Position numbers and translations under genes: made by a program. The notes beneath the pieces were generated by a model, which was given only the letters and a program-made list of their open reading frames with translations, was not told where the DNA came from and did no database searches. Shown in pieces: positions 48,526 to 56,642 of a stretch of DNA of 64,000 nucleotides. Source of the stretch: Kaistia hirudinis (GTDB lineage: Bacteria; Pseudomonadota; Alphaproteobacteria; Rhizobiales; Kaistiaceae); assembly GCF_014196455.1 (NCBI RefSeq), contig NZ_JACIDS010000003.1:62001-126000 (forward strand). The letters are read 5' to 3'. Numbering within the stretch: position 1 is the stretch's first letter; every line of letters begins with the position of its first letter.

Positions 48526-50661
48526 ATGTTCGATATCCAGCGCGTCGAAATCGAGTGGGGCGGCCGCCCCCTCGTGCTCGAAACCGGCAAGGTCGCCCGT
48601 CAGGCCGACGGCGCCGTTCTCGCCACCTATGGCGAGACCTCGGTCCTCGCCACCGTCGTCTCGGCGAAGTCGCCGAAGGCCGGCATCGACTTCTTCCCCC
48701 TGACGGTGAACTATCAGGAGAAGACGTTTGCGGCCGGCAAGATCCCCGGCGGCTATTTCAAGCGCGAAGGCCGTCCGACCGAGAAGGAGACGCTGGTCTC
48801 CCGCCTGATCGACCGCCCGATCCGCCCGCTGTTCCCGAACGGCTATCGCTGCGAGACGCAGGTCATCGCCACCGTTCTCTCGCATGACCTCGAGAACGAT
48901 CCGGACATCGTCGCCATGGTCGCCGCCTCCGCGGCGCTGACGCTCTCCGGCGTGCCCTTCATGGGCCCGGTCGGCGCGGCCCGCGTCGGCCTGATCGAGG
49001 GCGAATACGTCCTCAACCCGCTGCTTGAGCAGGGCGAGAATTCCAAGCTCGACCTCGTGGTCGCCGGTACGGGCGACGCGGTGCTGATGGTCGAGTCGGA
49101 GGCGCAGGAGCTCTCCGAGGAGACGATGCTCGGCGCCGTCATGTTCGGCCACAAGGGCTTCCAGCCGGTGATCGACGCGATCATCCAGCTCGCCGAGCGC
49201 GCCGCCAAGGAGCCGCGCGAGTTCGAGCCGGCTGATCTGTCGGCTATCGAGACCGAGATGCTCGGCATTGCGGAGGACGAGCTGCGCGCCGCCTACAAGA
49301 ACACCGTCAAGCAGGAGCGCTATGCCGCCGTCGACGCCGTCAAGGCGAAGGTGCTGGCGCACTTCTTCCCGGAAGGCCAGGAGCCGCGCTTCGACAAGGA
49401 GAAGATCGGCGCCGTCTTCAAGGAACTGCAGGCGAAGATCGTCCGCTGGAACATCCTCGACACCAAGAGCCGCATCGACGGCCGTGACCTCGTCACGGTC
49501 CGCCCGATCGTCTCCGAGGTCGGCATCCTGCCGCGCACGCACGGCTCGGCCCTCTTCACCCGCGGCGAGACGCAGGCCCTCGTGGTCGCGACGCTCGGCA
49601 CCGGTGACGACGAGCAGTTCATCGACGCGCTGGAAGGCACCTACAAGGAAACCTTCCTGCTGCATTACAACTTCCCGCCCTATTCGGTCGGCGAGACCGG
49701 CCGCATGGGCTCGCCCGGCCGTCGCGAGATCGGCCATGGCAAGCTCGCCTGGCGCGCCGTTCGCCCGGTCCTGCCGAAGCACCACGAGTTCCCCTACACG
49801 ATCCGCGTCGTCTCCGAGATCACCGAGTCGAACGGCTCGTCCTCGATGGCGACGGTCTGCGGCTCGTCGCTCTCGCTGATGGACGCCGGCGTTCCGCTGA
49901 AGCGTCCGGTGGCGGGCATCGCCATGGGCCTGATCCTCGAGGGTGACCGCTATGCGGTTCTCTCCGACATTCTCGGCGACGAGGATCACCTCGGCGACAT
50001 GGACTTCAAGGTGGCCGGCACCAGCGAGGGCGTGACCTCGCTGCAGATGGACATCAAGATCGCCGGCATCACCGAGGAGATCATGAAGGTCGCCCTCGAC
50101 CAGGCGAAGGGCGGTCGCGCCCACATCCTCGGCGAGATGGCGAAGGCGCTCACTGCCGCCCGCCCGTCGCTCGGCGAGCATGCTCCGCGCATCGAGGTCA
50201 TCCAGATCCCGACCGACAAGATCCGCGAAGTGATCGGTTCGGGCGGCAAGGTCATCCGCGAGATCGTGGAGAAGACCGGCGCCAAGATCGACATCTCCGA
50301 CGACGGCACCGTCAAGGTCGCCTCCTCGGACGGCAAGGCGATCACCGCCGCGCTGAACTGGATCAAGGGCATCGCCGCGGAGCCGGAAGTCGGCGCCATC
50401 TATCAGGGCACCGTCGTGAAGGCCGTCGATTTCGGCGCCTTCGTGAACTTCTTCGGCGCCAAGGACGGCCTCGTCCACATCTCGCAGCTTTCCAACCAGC
50501 GCGTCGCCAAGACGCAGGACGTGGTCAAGGAAGGCGACAAGGTCTGGGTCAAGCTGCTCGGCTTCGACGAGCGCGGCAAGGTCCGCCTCTCCATGAAGGT
50601 CGTCGACCAGACGACCGGCGAGGAGATCAAGGAGCCGAAGGCGGAAACCGCCGCCGAGTAA
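48526..50661 (+). CDS. pnp: Polyribonucleotide nucleotidyltransferase (PNPase)
   Basis: PNPase degrades RNA phosphorolytically from the 3' end and is part of the degradosome. The 711-residue protein has two RNase PH-like domains ([14 protein letters not shown] ... [41 protein letters not shown]-like second half), a KH domain ([20 protein letters not shown]) and an S1 domain ([18 protein letters not shown]). The frame is open upstream, but ATG 48526 with AAGGAA six bases before is the true start. A strong terminator follows. Confidence 0.98.
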   Translation: MFDIQRVEIEWGGRPLVLETGKVARQADGAVLATYGETSVLATVVSAKSPKAGIDFFPLTVNYQEKTFAAGKIPGGYFKREGRPTEKETLVSRLIDRPIRPLFPNGYRCETQVIATVLSHDLENDPDIVAMVAASAALTLSGVPFMGPVGAARVGLIEGEYVLNPLLEQGENSKLDLVVAGTGDAVLMVESEAQELSEETMLGAVMFGHKGFQPVIDAIIQLAERAAKEPREFEPADLSAIETEMLGIAEDELRAAYKNTVKQERYAAVDAVKAKVLAHFFPEGQEPRFDKEKIGAVFKELQAKIVRWNILDTKSRIDGRDLVTVRPIVSEVGILPRTHGSALFTRGETQALVVATLGTGDDEQFIDALEGTYKETFLLHYNFPPYSVGETGRMGSPGRREIGHGKLAWRAVRPVLPKHHEFPYTIRVVSEITESNGSSSMATVCGSSLSLMDAGVPLKRPVAGIAMGLILEGDRYAVLSDILGDEDHLGDMDFKVAGTSEGVTSLQMDIKIAGITEEIMKVALDQAKGGRAHILGEMAKALTAARPSLGEHAPRIEVIQIPTDKIREVIGSGGKVIREIVEKTGAKIDISDDGTVKVASSDGKAITAALNWIKGIAAEPEVGAIYQGTVVKAVDFGAFVNFFGAKDGLVHISQLSNQRVAKTQDVVKEGDKVWVKLLGFDERGKVRLSMKVVDQTTGEEIKEPKAETAAE

Positions 50662-50684
50662 GCTCCGGCGTCAATTCGGAATAG

Positions 50685-50718
50685 AAAGGCCCCGGCGCGC
50701 AAGCGTCGGGGCCTTTTG
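50685..50718 (+). terminator. Intrinsic terminator after pnp
   Basis: AAAGGCCCCG (50685-50694) pairs with CGGGGCCTTT (50707-50716), with three more inner pairs and a six-base loop, followed by TTTTGCG overlapping the arm end. This is a strong rho-independent terminator, 23 bp past the pnp stop. Confidence 0.85.
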
Positions 50719-50803
50719 CGTTTGGGGTGCCGTGTCGCTAGGAGCGCACCCAGCGACCTGGCCCCATCGCGACCGCTGCCACGGCATAGGGAGGAGCGCG
50801 ATT

Positions 50804-50941
50804 CCCTCCCCCTTGCGGGGAGGGTCAGGGTGGGGGTGGCCGGCGCTCGCCGTGACGTCGATGACGGACGCCAGCGCTTTTTCTTGCCGCGACGGTTCCA
50901 TCCCGCGACCCCCACCGCGGCCCTCCCCGCAAGGGGGAGGG
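50804..50941. repeat. 138-bp palindromic element, copy A
   Basis: A 34-bp arm (50804-50837) starting CCCTCCCCCTTGCGGGGAGG is repeated inverted, with about three differences, at 50908-50941, flanking a 70-bp core. The same element recurs at 51327-51464. Together with flanks, similarity between the copies spans about 175 bp (50783-50958) at roughly 93-95%. No coding frame is shared that looks real. It resembles intergenic mosaic/MITE-like repeats of rhizobia. Confidence 0.8.
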
Positions 50942-50997
50942 CGGAGGCTGGGCGTTTCATTGATGGCGCGGCAGCCGGCCGAAGGGCGCCTCTTCTC

Positions 50998-51130
50998 CTC
51001 CCCCCTTGTGGGGGAGGCCGGGAGGGGGGCGGCCCATCCGCCGCGCCGGCATCACCGCGTTCAGCCGGAATGGGTCGGCGCTCCATGCCCGGCTGCCCCC
51101 CTCTCCAACTCTCCCCCACAAGGGGGGAGA
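50998..51130. repeat. Related palindromic element with diverged arms
   Basis: Left arm 50998-51030 (CTCCCCCCTTGTGGGGGAG...) and right arm 51096-51130 are inverted copies with a few mismatches; the arms differ from copies A and B mainly by TTGTGGG instead of TTGCGGG. The 65-bp core is unrelated to A and B as far as I can see. It lies between the two copies. Confidence 0.65.
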
Positions 51131-51205
51131 GGGCAGGGCGGAGCGTTTGATGGGTGGCGGCACTCCAATCCAGCGTCCCAAGCTTTCCTTGCGGGGCCGA
51201 AAGGC

Positions 51206-51239
51206 CTTCGGCGGGTGTGAACTTCGGCAACCGCCGAAG
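51206..51239. repeat. Inverted repeat within the repeat block
   Basis: CTTCGGCGG (51206-51214) and CCGCCGAAG (51231-51239) form a 9-bp stem with a 16-base loop. The stretch 51131-51306 otherwise shows no gene or clear signal. Confidence 0.4.
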
Positions 51240-51326
51240 TGTACCTAGGTATTTGGACGGACCTCACTCTTGCGACCACTGCGCCAGCAATCCGCCGCCA
51301 CGCCAAGGCATAGGGAGGAGCGGATT

Positions 51327-51464
51327 CCCTCCCCCTTGCGGGGAGGGTCAGGGTGGGGGTCGTCGGCGCTCGCCGTGACGTCGATGACGGACGCCGGCGC
51401 TACTTCTTGCCGCGACGGTTCCATCCCGCGACCCCCACCCCGGCCCTCCCCGCAAGGGGGAGGG
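51327..51464. repeat. 138-bp palindromic element, copy B
   Basis: This is the same length as copy A, with arms 51327-51360 and 51431-51464 and a 70-bp core (51361-51430). Copies A and B are direct repeats 523 bp apart. Differences are scattered substitutions, for example GGCCGGCG against CGTCGGCG just after the left arm, which suggests duplication followed by drift. Confidence 0.8.
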
Positions 51465-51500
51465 TGGAGGCCGGGCGTTTCGTCGACGGCCGCAGGCCGG

Positions 51501-51549
51501 CGGGAGAGGGTTTAGGGAACTCTCCGGAGAGGCCGTAAACCCTCTCCCG
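51501..51549. repeat. 14-bp inverted repeat (CGGGAGAGGGTTTA type)
   Basis: CGGGAGAGGGTTTA (51501-51514) is perfectly inverted at 51536-51549. It is a second repeat type in the same block, of the 'CCCTCTCCC' kind. Confidence 0.55.
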
Positions 51550-51562
51550 GCGCTACGCGCCG

Positions 51563-51583
51563 ACCTCTCCCTCAGGGAGAGGT
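51563..51583. terminator. Near-perfect 21-bp palindrome downstream of the LysR gene
   Basis: ACCTCTCCCT, one base, then AGGGAGAGGT. It lies 56 bp beyond the stop of the leftward LysR gene and may end its transcript; it may equally be part of the repeat block. Confidence 0.4.
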
Positions 51584-51638
51584 GAAAGGGCAAATCGCGC
51601 GTGACCGCCATTCCCGCATCCTTCCGGATGCTGGCCCC

Positions 51639-52520
51639 TCACGCGCCCCGCGTCTCCTTGACCAGCGCCAGCCAGGCCTGGGCTGCCGCGGAGAGATAGG
51701 CGCCGCGGCGCCAGGCCATGGTCATGATCCATTCGGTGCCCGGCTCGTCGAGCGGCACGAGGCGGAGCGCCGGGTTGCGGCGCTGTTCGGCGACGATGCG
51801 CGGCAGGAAGGCGGCGCCGAGGCCGGCGCCGACCAGTTCCACCATGAAATCGATCTGGCTCGTCCGCGCGACGATGTCCGGCTCGAAGCCGGCGCGGCGG
51901 CTCGCCTCGAGGATGATCCGGTGCAGGCTGAAGCCGGCCTCGAACGAGATGAACGGCGTATCGCGAAGCGCCGCGAGTGAAATGCTCTCTCGCCCAGCTA
52001 GGGGATGGGCGGCCGGCAGCAGCGCGACCAGCGGCTCGTGCCGCATGACCGCATAGTCGAATTCCTCGGCGGTGGGGACCAGCATGCCGGCGAAATCGAT
52101 GTCGCCGGCGCGAAGGCTCTCCTCGAGTTGGTCGGAGCCATGTTCGACGAGGCGCACCTCGATGCCCGGATAGCGCCGGGCATAGAGCGCGAAGAGCGGC
52201 GCGAACAGCACGGAACTGCCGACCGGCGGCAGGCCGAGCCGCAGCACGCCGCGTTTCAGCCCGCGGATCTCGGCGAGTTCGGCCAGCAAATCGTCGCGCT
52301 CGGCGAGCAGCTTGACTCCGCGCCGATAAACCACCTCCCCCGCCGCGGTGAGCGTCGCGCGATGGCCGATGCGGTCGAGCAGCGGCAGGCCGATCTCCTC
52401 CTCCAGCTGTTTCACCGCCTTGCTGACGGTCGGCTGCGTGGCGAACAGCGTCTTCGCCGCCTGGGAGAAGCCTCCCTGGCGGACCACCTCGACAAAGGCG
52501 CGGAGCGGACGGAATTCCAT
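51639..52520 (-). CDS. LysR-family regulator, likely of the adjacent cidAB pair
   Basis: The 293-residue protein has an N-terminal winged HTH (LRAFVEVVRQGGFSQAAKTLF, ATQPTVSKAVKQLEEEIG) and a periplasmic-binding-like effector domain. Starts at ATG 52520 or 52526; an ORF from 52577 would add 19 residues with no family support. It diverges from a cidA/cidB-like pair with a dyad between them, the same arrangement as CidR with cidABC in other bacteria, where the regulator responds to acetate/overflow metabolism. The effector here is unknown. Confidence 0.88.
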   Translation of the reverse strand: MEFRPLRAFVEVVRQGGFSQAAKTLFATQPTVSKAVKQLEEEIGLPLLDRIGHRATLTAAGEVVYRRGVKLLAERDDLLAELAEIRGLKRGVLRLGLPPVGSSVLFAPLFALYARRYPGIEVRLVEHGSDQLEESLRAGDIDFAGMLVPTAEEFDYAVMRHEPLVALLPAAHPLAGRESISLAALRDTPFISFEAGFSLHRIILEASRRAGFEPDIVARTSQIDFMVELVGAGLGAAFLPRIVAEQRRNPALRLVPLDEPGTEWIMTMAWRRGAYLSAAAQAWLALVKETRGA

Positions 52521-52535
52521 GACCATTCCATAATG

Positions 52536-52572
52536 GCATGATGAGCATGCAATCAATTCATTATCATCATGC
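52536..52572. promoter_or_regulatory. Operator-like dyads between the LysR gene and cidA
   Basis: GCATGATG (52536-52543) and CATCATGC (52565-52572) are 8-bp inverted arms with a 21-bp spacer. A second pair, ATAATG (52530-52535) and CATTAT (52559-52564), is interleaved with it, and GCATG/CATGC (52536-52540, 52546-52550) makes a short inner palindrome. The AT-rich sequence stands out from its GC-rich surroundings. LysR proteins usually bind such divergent promoter dyads. Confidence 0.5.
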
Positions 52573-52614
52573 TGCACCGCGCCCTAGATTGCGGGGGTCG
52601 AAAGGTTTCCCGCG

Positions 52615-53028
52615 ATGCGCCTCTCCCGCTCCCTGTCCGCGCTGCTTGGCAAGAGCCGCCTGCTCCAAGCCGCGCTCGTCGTCGGCTTCTGGCTCGCCGG
52701 CGAGACGCTGGTGCGTGTTCTCGGCATTCCGCTGCCCGGCGGCGTGATCGGGCTGGCGCTGATGCTCGTGCTGCTCGCCACGCACCGGCTCGAGACCGGC
52801 AGCGTCCGTCGCGGCGCGGAATGGCTGCTCGCCGATATGCTGCTTTTCTTCATTCCGGTGGCGCTCGCCGTCGTCGACCACCGCGAATTGCTGGGGTTCA
52901 CGGGGCTCAAGATCCTGTTCGTGATCCTGGCGAGCACGGCCGCCGTGATGATCGCAACGGCGCTCGCCGTCGATCGCTGCTTCCGCTGGAGGGCGGCCCA
53001 TGTCCGCGATGCCATTGCTTCTCGCTGA
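52615..53028 (+). CDS. cidA: CidA/LrgA family holin-like membrane protein
   Basis: CidA/LrgA proteins are small holin-like membrane proteins that, with CidB/LrgB, affect murein hydrolase activity, cell lysis or organic acid transport. The 137-residue protein has four membrane segments, with PLPGGVIGLALMLVLLA, the signature, around residues 41-57 and a basic end. It diverges from a LysR gene and overlaps cidB by 29 bp, so the pair is one operon. An AAAGG site lies upstream. Confidence 0.88.
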   Translation: MRLSRSLSALLGKSRLLQAALVVGFWLAGETLVRVLGIPLPGGVIGLALMLVLLATHRLETGSVRRGAEWLLADMLLFFIPVALAVVDHRELLGFTGLKILFVILASTAAVMIATALAVDRCFRWRAAHVRDAIASR

Positions 53029-53710
53029 GCCCGCCGCCCATGCGCTGGCCTGGTCGGTCGCGACGATCGCGCTCTATGCCGGCGCCAAGCGCATCTATCG
53101 CCGCTGGCCGCGCTGGTGGCTGATGCCGCTGCTCGTGACGCCCGTGCTGCTCGGCGCGCTGCTGCTGGGCCTCCATGCGAGCTATCGCGACTATATCGAT
53201 GGCACGGGATGGCTTGCGCTGCTGCTCGGCCCGGCGACGGTCGCCTTCGCCCTCCCGATCTATGAGCAGCGCGCGCTGATCCGCCGGCATTGGCCGGTCC
53301 TGCTCGTCGGCATGATCGTCGGCAGCTTCACGGCGATCGCGACGAGCTGGGGCCTCGCGACGCTGGTCGGGATCGACGGGGCGATGCGCCTCAGCCTGTT
53401 GCCGCGCTCGATCAGCACGCCCTTCGCGCTGGCCGTCTCCGGCGATATTGGCGGGCTGCCGGATCTGACGGCGATCTTCGTGATCATCACGGGCGTCGCC
53501 GGGGCGGTGCTGGGCGATCTGATCCTCGCGCGGCTGCCGATCGCTTCGGCCATGGCCCGGGGGGCGCTGTTCGGCATCGGCGCGCATGGCGCCGGCACGG
53601 CCCGCGCCAGCCAGATCGGCGAGACCGAGGGCGCGGTCGCCGGCCTCGTCATGGTCCTGGTCGGGCTGATGAACGTGCTGGTCGCGACGCTCGCCGTTCG
53701 TCTCCTGTGA
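53000..53710 (+). CDS. cidB: CidB/LrgB family membrane protein
   Basis: The 236-residue polytopic membrane protein matches LrgB/CidB: LLGPATVAFALPIYEQRALI and LLPRSISTPFALAVSGDIGG are hallmark blocks, and GIGAHGAGTARA follows. It probably acts with CidA in the inner membrane. GGAGGG lies seven bases upstream of the ATG, inside cidA. Its stop is 12 bp from the convergent DUF2244 gene. Confidence 0.9.
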   Translation: MSAMPLLLAEPAAHALAWSVATIALYAGAKRIYRRWPRWWLMPLLVTPVLLGALLLGLHASYRDYIDGTGWLALLLGPATVAFALPIYEQRALIRRHWPVLLVGMIVGSFTAIATSWGLATLVGIDGAMRLSLLPRSISTPFALAVSGDIGGLPDLTAIFVIITGVAGAVLGDLILARLPIASAMARGALFGIGAHGAGTARASQIGETEGAVAGLVMVLVGLMNVLVATLAVRLL

Positions 53711-53722
53711 CGGCGGCGGCGC

Positions 53723-54226
53723 TTAGCCGTGATCCGGCATGGCGCGGGCGCGGGCGAGCGCGTCCTGGAACGCCTTGGCGAAGCTGTCGCGATCATCCGG
53801 CCCGAGGAAGGTGCCGATCGGCAGCTGCCTGCCATGCGAGGTCAGCGCCATGCGCGTGACGCCCCATTCGGGATGGCGGTCGACCTCGAAGCGCGCCCAA
53901 TAGGGATTGAAGGCGAAATCCTGCTGCTTCCCGTCGGGCGCGATGCGGCGCACGGTCAGCGTGTCCGGCGTGATCTCGACGATCTCCATGGCGCGGCCGG
54001 AGCGATAGTTCATGCGGAAGGCGAACTGCACCGCGAGGATGTCGAGGCCGAAGAAGGCGGTGATCGGCCAGTAGCCCTGCGACCAGAACAGGAGCCCGCC
54101 GGCGAAGCAGGTCGCGGCGACGAACATCAGGAGCAGCGCAAAGCCGCGCGGCGAGAGCGAGCGATAGGGCTTGAGCACCGCGGAGAACAGCACCTCCGGC
54201 GGCGCCTCCGGATTGCGGTCGGTCAT
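53723..54226 (-). CDS. DUF2244 domain-containing membrane protein
   Basis: The 167-residue protein has two adjacent membrane segments (about 28-65) after FSAVLKPYRSLSPRGF, then a soluble part with VEITPDTLTVRRIAPDGK and FNPYWARFEVDRH. This is the DUF2244 pattern, an integral membrane family of unknown function that is frequent in alphaproteobacteria. The ATG at 54226 begins the domain; the longer frame upstream lies antisense to nth. It is divergent from nth with 22 bp between starts. Confidence 0.85.
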   Translation of the reverse strand: MTDRNPEAPPEVLFSAVLKPYRSLSPRGFALLLMFVAATCFAGGLLFWSQGYWPITAFFGLDILAVQFAFRMNYRSGRAMEIVEITPDTLTVRRIAPDGKQQDFAFNPYWARFEVDRHPEWGVTRMALTSHGRQLPIGTFLGPDDRDSFAKAFQDALARARAMPDHG

Positions 54227-54248
54227 GAGGCCAAAGTATAGATCGCAA

Positions 54249-54959
54249 ATGTCGAAAGCACAGCCTCGATCGCGCGCCGCCGTCCCGCCGCCGAAGACCG
54301 CACGGTCCCGCGCGAGCCGGCTTTCGAAGGCCGAGATCGAGACATTTTTCGCCCGCTTCGAGGCCCGCGAACCGGAGCCGAAAGGCGAGCTCGAAAGCGT
54401 CAATCCGTTCACGCTGCTGGTCGCCGTCGTGCTGTCGGCGCAGGCGACCGATGCCGGCGTCAACAAGGCGACGCGGCCGCTGTTCGCGATCGCCGACACG
54501 CCGGAAAAGATGGTGGCGCTCGGCGAGGATCGGATCCGCGATTTCATCAAGACGATCGGCCTCTTCCGTAACAAGGCGAAGAACGTCTATGCGCTGTCGC
54601 AGCTGCTGATCGTCCGCCATGGCGGCGAAGTGCCGGCGGATCGCGAGGCGCTGGAGGCGCTGCCGGGCGTCGGGCGCAAGACGGCGAATGTCGTGCTCAA
54701 CATCGCCTTCGGCCAGCCGACCATCGCTGTCGACACCCACATCTTCCGCGTCTCGAACCGCACCGGCCTCGCGCCCGGCAAGACGGTGGAAGCGGTGGAG
54801 GCCGGCCTCGAGAAGGTCGTGCCGAAGCACTACCGCCTGCACGCGCATCACTGGCTGATCCTGCACGGTCGCTATGTCTGCAAGGCACGCAAGCCCGACT
54901 GCGCGGCCTGCATCGTCAACGACATCTGCCGCTGGGAGGGGAAGACGGTCGTGGCTTGA
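54249..54959 (+). CDS. nth: Endonuclease III
   Basis: Nth is a DNA glycosylase/AP lyase that removes oxidised pyrimidines. The 236-residue protein has the helix-hairpin-helix LPGVGRKTANVV with catalytic K144, the catalytic aspartate D162 in VDTHIFR, and a C-terminal 4Fe-4S cluster with C211, C218, C221 and C227. It has an extra basic N-terminal tail of about 25 residues. The ATG at 54249 is chosen; a frame from 54171 overlaps the divergent gene. Confidence 0.96.
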   Translation: MSKAQPRSRAAVPPPKTARSRASRLSKAEIETFFARFEAREPEPKGELESVNPFTLLVAVVLSAQATDAGVNKATRPLFAIADTPEKMVALGEDRIRDFIKTIGLFRNKAKNVYALSQLLIVRHGGEVPADREALEALPGVGRKTANVVLNIAFGQPTIAVDTHIFRVSNRTGLAPGKTVEAVEAGLEKVVPKHYRLHAHHWLILHGRYVCKARKPDCAACIVNDICRWEGKTVVA

Positions 54960-55029
54960 GCTCGCCTCTGGCCCCGCGTCGCGATCGCGGGCAATCTTGT
55001 CGCGTCGCCCTGTCCAATGGAAAATCCGC

Positions 55030-55491
55030 ATGCTCATCGAACAGCGCCTTGCCGAGCTCGGCATCGTCCTGCCAACCGTCCCGCAGCCCGTCGGCACCTA
55101 TCTGCCGGCCGTGCAGATGGGCAATCTGCTCTTTCTCTGCGGCCAGGGGCCGCTGCTGGAGACCGGCGAGAATGCCAAGGGCAAGCTTGGCCGCGAGATC
55201 AGCATCGAGGAAGGCTACCGGCACGCGCGGCTGACAGGGCTCTATCTGATCGGCGCGATGAAGCTGGCGCTCGGCGATCTCGACCGCGTCGTGCGTATCG
55301 GCAAGGTGCTCGGCATGGTCAACTGCACGCCGGATTTCGGCGACATGCCGGCGGTAATCAATGGCTGCTCGGATCTCTTCGTCGAGGTGTTCGGCGAGAA
55401 GGGTCGCCATGCGCGCTCGTCGGTCGGCATGGGCTCGCTGCCCGGCGGCATGACGGTCGAGATCGAGGCGGTGGTCGAGGTGCGCGACTGA
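55030..55491 (+). CDS. RidA/YjgF family protein
   Basis: RidA-type proteins are small trimers; true RidA removes reactive enamine/imine intermediates. The 153-residue protein belongs to the longer YjgF-like subfamily: QPVGTYLPAVQMGNLLFLCGQGP, a central GYRHARLTGLYLIGAMK, and an ending SVGMGSLPGGMTVEIEAVVEV. The arginine near the C-terminus that defines active RidA (RxxV) is replaced by P-G-G-M around residue 137-140 in place, so deaminase activity is doubtful. ATG at 55030 follows nth by 70 bp. Confidence 0.85.
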   Translation: MLIEQRLAELGIVLPTVPQPVGTYLPAVQMGNLLFLCGQGPLLETGENAKGKLGREISIEEGYRHARLTGLYLIGAMKLALGDLDRVVRIGKVLGMVNCTPDFGDMPAVINGCSDLFVEVFGEKGRHARSSVGMGSLPGGMTVEIEAVVEVRD

Positions 55492-55512
55492 GGCCGACGG
55501 AACGGCAAGCGA

Positions 55513-55559
55513 AGCGGGCGCCCTGTGCCTTCTGGATCAGACGACCCAGGGCGCCCGCT
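55513..55559. terminator. 13-bp hairpin after the RidA-family gene
   Basis: AGCGGGCGCCCTG (55513-55525) is perfectly inverted at 55547-55559, with a 21-base loop. It lies between convergent genes, the RidA-like gene and cobF. No T-run follows, so it is a structural end or a bidirectional barrier. Confidence 0.5.
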
Positions 55560-55710
55560 CCAAACCGCGCCGGTGGGGCTACCGACGGGTCTGGTTTCCG
55601 GAGCGGATCGGCCAAAAACGCAGCCATACATGATTCGCTCGCGATGTGGGAAATTTACCCACGTTATTTGGGCGCCGTCAAGTCCGATCGAAATCGCAGC
55701 CGGCCGGAAG

Positions 55711-56463
55711 CTAGTCAGGCCGGTGGCGGCGGGCGAGATAGGTGTCCATGATCCAGCCCTTCGCGGCGCGTAGTCTCTTGCGCAAGGCGCTGATCTCCGC
55801 GGCCACGTCGCCGGCCCGGCCTGTGACGAGAACCTCGTCCGGCGTGCCGAGATAGGCACCCCACCAGACCTCGTGCTCGGCGAGTTCGGCCCGCGCGAAG
55901 GTCTCCTCCCCGTCGAGCAGGACGACGAAATCCTCCTCCGGCGTCGCTTGGGCGACGCGCCGGCCCGTGGTGAGCAATACCGGCGCGCCGATACGGTTGA
56001 GCGCGATGCGATGACCGGCGGCCAGCGCCTGCACGCTGGAAATGCCGGGGATGACCTCGCAGGCGAGCGCGAGGCCGCCCGCCTCGATCCGCTCGACGAG
56101 GCGGATCATGCTGTCATAGAGCGCCGGATCGCCCCAGACGAGCAGGGCGCCCGTACCGCCCTCGGGGAGCGCGGCCTCGATCGCCGCGCGATAGGCGGCG
56201 GCGAGCGCGCCGTGCCAGGCGTCGACATCGTCGAGATAGCGTTCGCTCTTCGCCCGGCTCGGCACGGCGATATCGACCAGCCGCGGCGTCGGATTGCGGA
56301 CGAAGCGCTCGAGGATCTCGAGCCGCAGCGCACGCAGCCCCGCCTTCTCGCTGCCTTTATCGGGCAGGAAGAAGACATCGGCGCGGTTCATTGCATCGAT
56401 CGCCTGCACGGTCACATAATCGGGATTGCCCGCGCCGATGCCGATGACGAGGATCCTGCGCAT
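55711..56463 (-). CDS. cobF: Precorrin-6A synthase (deacetylating) CobF
   Basis: CobF methylates C-1 of precorrin-5 and releases acetate in aerobic cobalamin synthesis. The 250-residue SAM-dependent tetrapyrrole methylase has VIGIGAGNPDYVTVQAI at the N-terminus and LLVWGDPALYDSMIRL, IPGISSVQALAAGHRIALN. No other cob gene lies in this window, so it is either displaced from the main cluster or used with genes elsewhere. No B12 riboswitch is seen upstream. Confidence 0.88.
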   Translation of the reverse strand: MRRILVIGIGAGNPDYVTVQAIDAMNRADVFFLPDKGSEKAGLRALRLEILERFVRNPTPRLVDIAVPSRAKSERYLDDVDAWHGALAAAYRAAIEAALPEGGTGALLVWGDPALYDSMIRLVERIEAGGLALACEVIPGISSVQALAAGHRIALNRIGAPVLLTTGRRVAQATPEEDFVVLLDGEETFARAELAEHEVWWGAYLGTPDEVLVTGRAGDVAAEISALRKRLRAAKGWIMDTYLARRHRPD

Positions 56464-56642
56464 CGTTGTTCCCGTCCGAGGATGTGAGAGTCGGCGGAAA
56501 CTTGGCCCTCATGCGGCGGTTTGTCGACCGCCGCGCGTCGCAAATCGGTGGATCGGCGGATTCGGATGCGCGCGAGGCGGCCGGTCCTTGCGGCGGGGCC
56601 GGCGGATCGCCACATCGCTCTGCGGAGAGAAGGATCGAACGG

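Noticed and set aside
47332-50478. 1048-codon frame opposite truB, rpsO and pnp
   Set aside because: It crosses three well-supported genes and their intergenic terminators; no motif is recognisable.
50804-51464. Repeat block as a CRISPR array
   Set aside because: The repeats are 138 bp, palindromic and only two in near-identical form, with no regular short spacers and no cas genes.
56464-56642. Cobalamin riboswitch upstream of cobF
   Set aside because: No B12-box-like sequence is visible on the leftward strand; only a GC hairpin (56513-56534).
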